Assembly (NCBI GenBank): GCA_902783215.1
Contig: CACZQD010000031.1
Span: 1-12,082, forward strand
Source of the DNA: an uncultured Erysipelotrichaceae bacterium
GTDB lineage: Bacteria > Bacillota_I > Bacilli_A > RF39 > UBA660
Direction of reading: 5' to 3'
DNA length: 12,082 nt
Below the pieces are notes generated by a model, which was not told where the DNA came from, searched no databases, and was given only the letters and a program-made list of their open reading frames with translations. Positions within the stretch are counted from its first letter, which is position 1; every line of letters starts with the position of its first letter. Positions 8,003-12,082 of this stretch are shown piece after piece. A program made the position numbers and the translations under genes.

Positions 8003-8031
8003 ATATCATTTACCCCCCCCCCATGTGTCAA
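8000..8031 (-). promoter_or_regulatory. Likely phase-variable promoter of the surface protein gene
   Basis: Minus strand: perfect -35 TTGACA at 8026-8031 and perfect -10 TATAAT at 8000-8005, the latter preceded by TGA and so of the extended TGN type. The spacer is 20 nt and contains ten consecutive G (8013-8022). A 17-nt spacer is optimal for the major sigma factor, so seven G would give the best promoter and the present ten would be weak or off apart from help by the extended -10. Predicted start is A at 7993, leaving a 66-nt leader. Confidence 0.85.
8013..8022. repeat. Homopolymer C10 (G10 on the minus strand)
   Basis: Ten consecutive C on the plus strand in a segment otherwise very AT-rich. 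By chance such a run is extremely unlikely here. Its place between -35 and -10 boxes makes it a candidate slipped-strand mispairing tract. Confidence 0.97.
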
Positions 8032-8052
8032 GAGGGTTTTGATATTTTTCGA

Positions 8053-8400
8053 TTATTTTACCTTTTCTGTATTTTCTATTAAACCTGCATCCTTTAAAAC
8101 ATTGTATACACAAGAATAACTACGACGGCCATAGAACTTACAAAATCTTTTAATACTCGCATTACTTCTCTTATAAAGACTTACTATATATTGTCTTTCT
8201 TTCTCATCCATTTTATTAATTGGTTCTCTATTTTTATTACCATGTACTAACTTAATAGTTCCATCTATTATTTCTTTTTTTAATTTTAATATATATTTAG
8301 GGTGATATCCTGTTAATTCTGCTATTTCTTTATATGACAAGAATGTTTGTTTATTTATTTTTTTATTAATTAATTCTACTGCTTCTTCCTTTTTTGTCAT
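8053..8400 (-). CDS. Small double helix-turn-helix protein, resembles the DNA-binding part of an integrase-type transposase
   Basis: 115 residues, basic. The first helix-turn-helix is at about 21-45 (SYKEIAELTGYHPKYILKL). A linker with the HGNKNREPINK pattern (53-63) follows, then a second helical HTH-like part at about 66-107 (ERQYIVSLYK, then CVYNVLKDAGLI). This order is that of the N-terminal half of DDE/integrase-type transposases of the IS1202/ISNCY kind, but the protein ends right after the second domain and no catalytic core follows in any frame. It is either a truncated element remnant or a domesticated DNA-binding protein. The intact frame, good ribosome binding site (GAGGTGA, 8405-8411) and own promoter argue for a working gene. 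It lies between ruvB and the phase-variable surface gene, which it could regulate; that link is inference. Confidence 0.75.
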   Translation of the reverse strand: MTKKEEAVELINKKINKQTFLSYKEIAELTGYHPKYILKLKKEIIDGTIKLVHGNKNREPINKMDEKERQYIVSLYKRSNASIKRFCKFYGRRSYSCVYNVLKDAGLIENTEKVK

Positions 8401-8422
8401 TATATCACCTCACTACTTTTAC

Positions 8423-8451
8423 ATTATACTATTTTTTTTACAATTTAACAA
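8423..8451 (-). promoter_or_regulatory. Candidate promoter of the HTH gene
   Basis: TTGTTA (8446-8451, 4 of 6 matches) and a perfect TATAAT (8423-8428) at exactly 17-nt spacing on the minus strand, beginning at the base next to the ruvB stop codon. The spacer holds a run of eight A (8432-8439). Predicted start about 8416, leader about 16 nt. Confidence 0.5.
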
Positions 8452-9450
8452 TCATTTATTGAATGGATATGGCATATTTAAGTGATCATATGCTAATTTT
8501 GTAACTATTCTACCCCTAGATGTACGTTTTAATAACCCAATTTGTAATAAATATGGTTCATATACATCTTCAATTGTGGTTTGTTCTTCACCGATACTAG
8601 ATGCAATTGCTTCAATTCCAACAGGCCCACCATTAAATTTTTCAATAATTGATTTAAGTAAATGATAATCAGTATCATCTAGGCCTAAAGCATCAACCTT
8701 TAATTTATCTAAAGCTAACTTAGCAATTTCTAAGTCAATAACACCATTACCCATGACTAATGCGTAATCTCTTACTCTTTTAAACAATCTATTTACAACT
8801 CTAGGAGTACCTCTGCTCCTACGTGCTAATTCTAAGGCTGCATCATCATCTATATTACAATCTAATACCTTACTAGTACGTAGTGCAATTTGCTTTAACT
8901 CTTCTTCCGTATAATATTTTAATTTACAAACAATACCAAAACGATCACGAAGTGGACCAGTTAAATCTCCTGCTCTTGTTGTCGCACCGACTAAAGTAAA
9001 CGGAGGTAAATCTATTCTTATATTTCTGCTTGATGCATCAGAACCAATAATGATATCAAGTACAAAATCTTCCATTGCTGAATAAAGTATTTCCTCAACA
9101 AATTTAGGAATACGATGTATTTCATCAATAAATAATACATCTCCTGGTTCTAGTGCAGATAAAACTGCTGCTAAATCACCACTTTTTTCAATAGCAGGTC
9201 CACTTGCTATTTTAATAGATACCCCCATCTCATTAGCTATAATATTTGCCATAGTTGTTTTACCTAATCCTGGTGGACCATATAATAACACATGATCTAA
9301 TGATTCTTCACGCATTTTAGCAGCTTTCATAAAAATAGATAAATTTTCTTTCATTTCACTTTGGCCAACATATTCTTCCAAACTTAATGGTCTAATATTT
9401 TTTTCAAAATTATCCTCTTGTAATTCATCTTGAGTAATTACACGTTCCAT
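8452..9450 (-). CDS. ruvB: Holliday junction branch migration DNA helicase RuvB
   Basis: 332 residues, full length for RuvB, the AAA+ motor that drives Holliday junction branch migration with RuvA during recombination and repair. Walker A GPPGLGKTT is at 58-66, Walker B FIDEIH at 107-112, sensor 1 GATTR at 155-159 and the arginine finger region LRDRFG at 167-172. The C-terminal winged-helix part has GGPVGIEAIA and RTSRGR. The start has GAGGTGA directly upstream, inside the 10-nt gap after ruvA, so the two genes are co-translated from one message. The stop at 8452 has no terminator after it, so read-through into the HTH gene is likely. Confidence 0.99.
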   Translation of the reverse strand: MERVITQDELQEDNFEKNIRPLSLEEYVGQSEMKENLSIFMKAAKMREESLDHVLLYGPPGLGKTTMANIIANEMGVSIKIASGPAIEKSGDLAAVLSALEPGDVLFIDEIHRIPKFVEEILYSAMEDFVLDIIIGSDASSRNIRIDLPPFTLVGATTRAGDLTGPLRDRFGIVCKLKYYTEEELKQIALRTSKVLDCNIDDDAALELARRSRGTPRVVNRLFKRVRDYALVMGNGVIDLEIAKLALDKLKVDALGLDDTDYHLLKSIIEKFNGGPVGIEAIASSIGEEQTTIEDVYEPYLLQIGLLKRTSRGRIVTKLAYDHLNMPYPFNK

Positions 9451-9460
9451 TAAATCACCT

Positions 9461-10012
9461 CTATTTTAATAACAATTTTAAAGCTTCTTTAATTTGTTCT
9501 TCGATACTTGAATCTTGTTTTATTTTTGGTAATACTTTCTTTATATCATTAGCTTTATAACCTAATCCTTTTAATGCTTCAACTAATTCATCATTATTGA
9601 TTCCATTTGTTACATTATCAGTATGAGCTAATTTACCTTTTAAATCTAATATAATTTGTCTAGCTACTTTATCACCAATTTTAGGAAATTTTTTTAAATA
9701 AAGTATATTTTCTCTTTCAATAGCATCAACAATACCATCTATTGAACCAGTAGCAAACATAGGCATTGCCATTTTACATCCTAATCCTTTTACATTAATT
9801 AGTTTTAAGAACAAATCTTTTTCTTCTTTAGTTTTAAACCCATATAAAGTAATTTCATCTTCTCTGACATATTGATATATATATATTTTATATTCCTTAT
9901 TTTCAAAACTATATGGACTTGCAACATAAATCAAATATCCTATACCATTATTTTCTAAAACAATATAATTACTTTGATTATCTGTTACTACACCTTTAAT
10001 ATATTCATACAT
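9461..10012 (-). CDS. ruvA: Holliday junction branch migration complex subunit RuvA
   Basis: 183 residues, slightly shorter than the usual 200. RuvA binds the four-way junction and loads RuvB. The N-terminal OB-fold is at 1-62 (MYEYIKG, then REDEITLYGF). Two helix-hairpin-helix motifs follow: INVKGLGCKMA around 72-82 and FPKIGDKVARQI around 109-120. A flexible linker lies at about 128-140 and the RuvB-binding domain III at 140-183 (ELVEALKGLGY). The first HhH has Cys79 where many homologues have Pro. AGGTGG at 10017-10022 lies 4 nt before the ATG. It is first gene of the ruvAB unit. ruvC is absent, as is usual in Bacillota, which use RecU. Confidence 0.98.
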   Translation of the reverse strand: MYEYIKGVVTDNQSNYIVLENNGIGYLIYVASPYSFENKEYKIYIYQYVREDEITLYGFKTKEEKDLFLKLINVKGLGCKMAMPMFATGSIDGIVDAIERENILYLKKFPKIGDKVARQIILDLKGKLAHTDNVTNGINNDELVEALKGLGYKANDIKKVLPKIKQDSSIEEQIKEALKLLLK

Positions 10013-10027
10013 TTTACCACCTACTTA

Positions 10028-10056
10028 ATCATAACACAAACAAATGTATTTGTAAA
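10028..10056 (-). promoter_or_regulatory. Candidate promoter of ruvAB
   Basis: TTTACA (10051-10056, 5 of 6 matches) and TATGAT (10028-10033, 5 of 6) with a 17-nt spacer on the minus strand. Predicted start about 10021, giving a leader of only 9-10 nt that cuts into the ribosome binding site, so the true start may differ by a few bases. A 14-bp palindrome, ACAAATGTATTTGT (10040-10053), covers the spacer and part of the -35 and could be an operator. Confidence 0.45.
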
Positions 10057-10066
10057 TAATTTATTC

Positions 10067-10087
10067 AAAAAAAAGACTTAAAAGTCT
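10067..10087 (-). terminator. Probable terminator after the DUF4176 / membrane protein pair
   Basis: On the minus strand, a short 5-6 bp stem (arms 10082-10087 and 10074-10079) with a minimal loop is followed by a run of eight T (10067-10074). The stop codon TAG (10086-10088) touches the stem. The short stem lowers confidence; the long T-run supports it. Confidence 0.55.
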
Positions 10088-10388
10088 ATTTCTTCTTAAT
10101 AAATGCCTTAATAGTATAAAATAAAAATATTCCCATTATAATTACATATGCCCATATTAGTAAATCGCAAACTATATCTGATGTATAATGTTTTATAACT
10201 GCAGGTATTGATTTAGGTAAATATTTTGTTAAATATTCAGTAATGCCATCTATTTTAACATGTGTGATTAAATAATTAAATATTCTTAAGAATATATCAA
10301 CTATAGCTACTCCATATACTCCTTTATCAAATCTTCTAAAATAAACACAAACCGCTACAATAACTGCAATAATAATAATTCCATCCAT
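10086..10388 (-). CDS. Small membrane protein, function unknown
   Basis: 100 residues. Hydrophobic segments lie at about 3-17 and 72-96, with a weaker amphipathic one at 27-41; the tail is KKK. The middle part (43-70) is polar with several Lys and Tyr. I recognise no family. It starts 4 nt after the DUF4176 gene; its AGAGGTGA ribosome binding site overlaps the end and TGA stop codon of that gene, so the two are surely co-translated and may work together. A terminator follows at once. Confidence 0.75.
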   Translation of the reverse strand: MDGIIIIAVIVAVCVYFRRFDKGVYGVAIVDIFLRIFNYLITHVKIDGITEYLTKYLPKSIPAVIKHYTSDIVCDLLIWAYVIIMGIFLFYTIKAFIKKK

Positions 10389-10392
10389 AAAC

Positions 10393-10716
10393 TCACCTCT
10401 TTAAATATTCCTTCAATTGGTCAATAAATTCAAATCTTTCACTATCTTGAAAACCTATATTATTTATTTCCATAATTTCATCATTATTAAACAATAATGT
10501 ACTATCATCACCCATTAATCCAGATGGATAAGGTACACCAATATAATCATATTCGTGATTATCAATCGATAATTGTTTAATACCAATAATCATCATTCGA
10601 TAATTAATATCAGGCAAAGTGACAATAGAGCCAATAGGTAATAACTCATCAATTGGTGTATTTGATTCAATAATAAGATTTTTATCTTTTTTCTTAAATA
10701 AATCTTTTAAAGCCAC
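10393..10716 (-). CDS. DUF4176 family protein
   Basis: 107 residues, soluble, with an acidic middle and C-terminus. It fits DUF4176 as I know the family: LLPIGSIVTL at 25-34, MMIIG at 41-45, EYDYIGVPYPSG at 55-66, LLFNNDEIMEINNIGF at 74-89 and a helical end. DUF4176 proteins are frequently found in type VII secretion and LXG-toxin loci of Bacillota, but their role is not established here. No ESX, WXG or toxin gene is present in the window. The start is GTG 10716, supported by GGTGA (10723-10727). The TGA stop at 10393-10395 shows that TGA is a stop codon in this organism. Confidence 0.8.
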   Translation of the reverse strand: MALKDLFKKKDKNLIIESNTPIDELLPIGSIVTLPDINYRMMIIGIKQLSIDNHEYDYIGVPYPSGLMGDDSTLLFNNDEIMEINNIGFQDSERFEFIDQLKEYLKR

Positions 10717-10733
10717 TTATCTTCACCATAAAT

Positions 10734-10762
10734 AATATATCATATTTTAATCATTTTAGCAA
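10734..10762 (-). promoter_or_regulatory. Candidate promoter of the DUF4176 unit
   Basis: TTGCTA (10757-10762, 4 of 6 matches) and TATATT (10734-10739, 5 of 6) at 17-nt spacing on the minus strand, right after the rplT terminator. Predicted start about 10727, giving an 11-nt leader that begins at the GGTGA ribosome binding site. Confidence 0.45.
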
Positions 10763-10763
10763 G

Positions 10764-10794
10764 AAAAAAAATAAACATGTTCCCATGCTTATTT
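10764..10794 (-). terminator. Strong terminator of the infC-rpmI-rplT operon
   Basis: On the minus strand, an 11-bp stem with one G-U pair (arms 10784-10794 and 10769-10779) closed by a GGAA loop of the GNRA type (10780-10783). A T-run follows at 10764-10770. The rplT stop codon (10789-10791) is inside the first arm. Confidence 0.92.
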
Positions 10795-11346
10795 TGATAA
10801 TGCTTCTACTAATTCAGCTTTTTTCATAGTTGAATAACCTGCTATTTTTTTATCAGCTGCAACCTTTTTTAGTTCAGCTACAGTCATTTTACTATAATCT
10901 ACTGCTTTTTTTGATGTTTCTTTCTTTGGTGTTTCTTTCTTAGTTGATTCTTTTTTTACAGATGCTTTTACTTCTTCTTTTACTGTTTTACCTTCTAAAC
11001 CTTTTTTTGCAACTTCAACTAAATGAGTAAATGATGCAGGATTATCAATTGCAACCTCACTTAACATTTTACGGTTAATACTAACACCAGCTTTATTTAA
11101 TCCATTAATGAATTTTGAATAACTAATTCCATTCATACGGCATGCTGCGTTAATTCTTGTAATCCATAATTTACGCATTTCTCTTTTCTTTTGTCTTCTA
11201 TCTCTATATGCATATTTTAATGAATGCATAACTTGTTCTTTAGCAGTTTTATATAGTCTATGTTTACTTCCGAAATATCCTTTTGCTTGTTTTAAAACTT
11301 TTACTCTTCTTTTCTTATGAATATTTCCACCTTTAACTCTTGCCAT
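10789..11346 (-). CDS. rplT: 50S ribosomal protein L20 (bL20) with C-terminal Rho-N/SAP-like extension
   Basis: 185 residues against about 118 for ordinary bL20, an early-assembly 23S rRNA-binding protein that also represses its own operon in several bacteria. Residues 1-118 are a clear bL20, with ARVKGG at 2-7, KQAKGYFGSKHRLY at 19-32, RDRRQKKREMRKLWI at 48-62 and the RINAACR helix at 64-70. A linker of about 30 residues made mostly of K, E, T and S follows. Residues 150-185 look like a Rho N-terminal / SAP-type helical nucleic-acid-binding module (MTVAELKKVAADKKIAGYS, then KKAELVEAL). AAAGGAGG is well placed upstream. The gene is last in the infC-rpmI-rplT operon. No frameshift is seen, so the fusion appears genuine. 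Confidence 0.97.
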   Translation of the reverse strand: MARVKGGNIHKKRRVKVLKQAKGYFGSKHRLYKTAKEQVMHSLKYAYRDRRQKKREMRKLWITRINAACRMNGISYSKFINGLNKAGVSINRKMLSEVAIDNPASFTHLVEVAKKGLEGKTVKEEVKASVKKESTKKETPKKETSKKAVDYSKMTVAELKKVAADKKIAGYSTMKKAELVEALSK

Positions 11347-11359
11347 CTAAATTCCTCCT

Positions 11360-11539
11360 TTAATAATTAACATTCTTTAATCTTTTTGCATCACTTTTAC
11401 TTAAATATGATGCTTTTCTTCCACTTCTATTTGAAGCAGCATTTTTCTTTCCAGTATTGTGTCTTGTTCCTGGATGTCCCATTTTTCCATTTTTTCCAAA
11501 TACTTTTGACATTCCACTATGTTTCTTTAATTTTGGCAT
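11360..11539 (-). CDS. rpmI: 50S ribosomal protein L35 (bL35)
   Basis: A 59-residue, strongly basic protein lying between infC and rplT, the standard place of rpmI. It starts MPKLKKHSG, matching the MPKxKxHxG start of bL35. The middle (GHPGTRHNTGKK) corresponds to the family's basic core, and YLSKSDAKRLK (45-55) to its usual closing helix. It is slightly shorter than the usual 64-66 residues and divergent in the centre. AGGAGG lies 5-6 nt before ATG 11539. The gap to infC is 10 nt, and the gap to rplT is 13 nt and holds the rplT ribosome binding site. Confidence 0.93.
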   Translation of the reverse strand: MPKLKKHSGMSKVFGKNGKMGHPGTRHNTGKKNAASNRSGRKASYLSKSDAKRLKNVNY

Positions 11540-11549
11540 ACTATTCCTC

Positions 11550-12082
11550 CTATTTCTCTTTTTTTGGCATAAGAATCATTGTCATGTTTCTACCATCTAA
11601 AACCGGCTTTTTCTCAATATCAGCTACATCATTCAAGGCATCAGCAAAACGAATAAGAACATCCCGACCTAAATCAGTATGAGCCATCTCACGTCCTCTA
11701 AAACGTATAGATGCTTTAACCTTATGTCCTTTTTCTAAATACTTTTTTGAATTTCTTACACGAGTATCAAAATCGTGAACATCAATTGAAACCGATAAAC
11801 GATATTCCTTCATTTCCAAATTAGTACTTCTTTGTTTTTTAATATTTTCTTTAGCTCTTTTCTTGTTTTCATATTTAAACTTATTATAATCCATTATCTT
11901 ACATACAGGTGGATTACCTTTAGGATTAATCAATACTAAATCAAATCCAGCATATGAAGCTAACGTTAAAGCATCTTTCAACTGCTTAGTACCTAATTGT
12001 TCTCCTTTTGGGCCAATGACCATGACTTCTTTAGCACGAATTTGTTCATTAATAAACAAATCTTTTTCTCTGTTTGCGATAA
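11550..12082 (-). CDS. infC: Translation initiation factor IF-3 (start at or beyond the window edge)
   Basis: IF-3 binds the 30S subunit, prevents premature joining of 50S and checks start codons. The N-domain shows FINEQIRA, GPKGEQLG and LVLINPKGNPPVCKIMDY; a basic helical linker follows; the C-domain shows VKASIRFRGREM and the end PVLDGRNMTMIL. The reading frame continues past the first ATG/GTG/TTG candidate (TTG 12059), which has no ribosome binding site and would remove conserved residues. The upstream codons read IANREKDL, typical of the IF-3 N-terminus. An ATC at 12078-12080 would give 176 residues. infC is well known for rare ATT/ATC-type starts used in autoregulation, so the real start is probably a rare codon here or just off the edge. 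First gene of the operon. Confidence 0.97.
   Translation of the reverse strand, partial: IANREKDLFINEQIRAKEVMVIGPKGEQLGTKQLKDALTLASYAGFDLVLINPKGNPPVCKIMDYNKFKYENKKRAKENIKKQRSTNLEMKEYRLSVSIDVHDFDTRVRNSKKYLEKGHKVKASIRFRGREMAHTDLGRDVLIRFADALNDVADIEKKPVLDGRNMTMILMPKKEK

Noticed and set aside
8013..8022. C10 run as a mere assembly or sequencing error
   Set aside because: An error may change its length by one or two, but the run itself lies exactly between two perfect promoter boxes, so its presence is better explained by function. The exact count should be treated with care.
10393..10395. Mycoplasma-type code (TGA as tryptophan)
   Set aside because: TGA ends the DUF4176 gene at the expected family length, with the next gene starting 4 nt later; all tryptophans read are TGG.
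11386..11682. Open reading frame on the plus strand
   Set aside because: It is antisense to rpmI and the end of infC, and its Phe-rich sequence is the mirror of lysine codons on the other strand.
1..12082. tRNA, rRNA, CRISPR arrays, riboswitches, intact insertion sequences
   Set aside because: I looked for cloverleaf-like, repeat-spacer and terminal-inverted-repeat structures in the gaps and saw none; the gaps are all under 200 bases and are explained by promoters and terminators.

Overview
The window is an AT-rich bacterial chromosome segment. Every convincing gene lies on the minus strand, so transcription runs from high to low coordinates. The gene content (infC-rpmI-rplT, ruvA-ruvB, feoA-feoB, PrsW), the strong AGGAGG-type ribosome binding sites and the codon use point to a low-GC member of the Bacillota. 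A gut Bacilli / 'Mollicutes RF39'-like or Erysipelotrichia-like organism is my guess, not proven. TGA acts as a stop (the DUF4176 gene ends in TGA at 10393-10395, where reading on would run through the next gene) and tryptophan is TGG. The code is therefore the standard bacterial one, not the Mycoplasma code.

Layout in the direction of transcription: (1) 12082-10764: the translation operon infC (start at or beyond the edge), rpmI and an unusually long rplT with a Rho-N/SAP-like tail, closed by a strong terminator. (2) 10762-10067: a two-gene unit, a DUF4176 protein and a small membrane protein. (3) 10056-8053: ruvA-ruvB (Holliday junction branch migration), followed by a small double-HTH protein resembling the DNA-binding part of a transposase. 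(4) 8031-6730: a predicted surface-exposed protein with its own promoter. (5) 6731-4498: feoA-feoB ferrous iron uptake. (6) 4437-2162: a PrsW-type membrane protease, a DHH family II pyrophosphatase-like protein and a small two-TM protein. (7) 2049-1: a fused ATPase-permease ABC transporter running off the left edge.

The most interesting place is 7967-8031, upstream of the surface protein gene. A perfect TTGACA and a perfect (extended) TATAAT box are separated by 20 nt that include a run of ten G. This is the architecture of a slipped-strand, phase-variable promoter: loss of three G would give the optimal 17-nt spacing. The predicted transcription start lies inside the first arm of a 12-bp terminator hairpin. 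Read-through from ruvB and the HTH gene should therefore stop there, while transcripts from the variable promoter should escape. Together these elements would make the surface protein strictly dependent on the length of the G tract.

A second recurring trait is compactness. Five of the six terminators have the stop codon of the preceding gene inside or touching the hairpin stem, and several predicted promoters leave leaders of only about 10-15 nt. No tRNA, rRNA, CRISPR array or intact mobile element was seen, and there is no gene-free stretch longer than about 300 bases.
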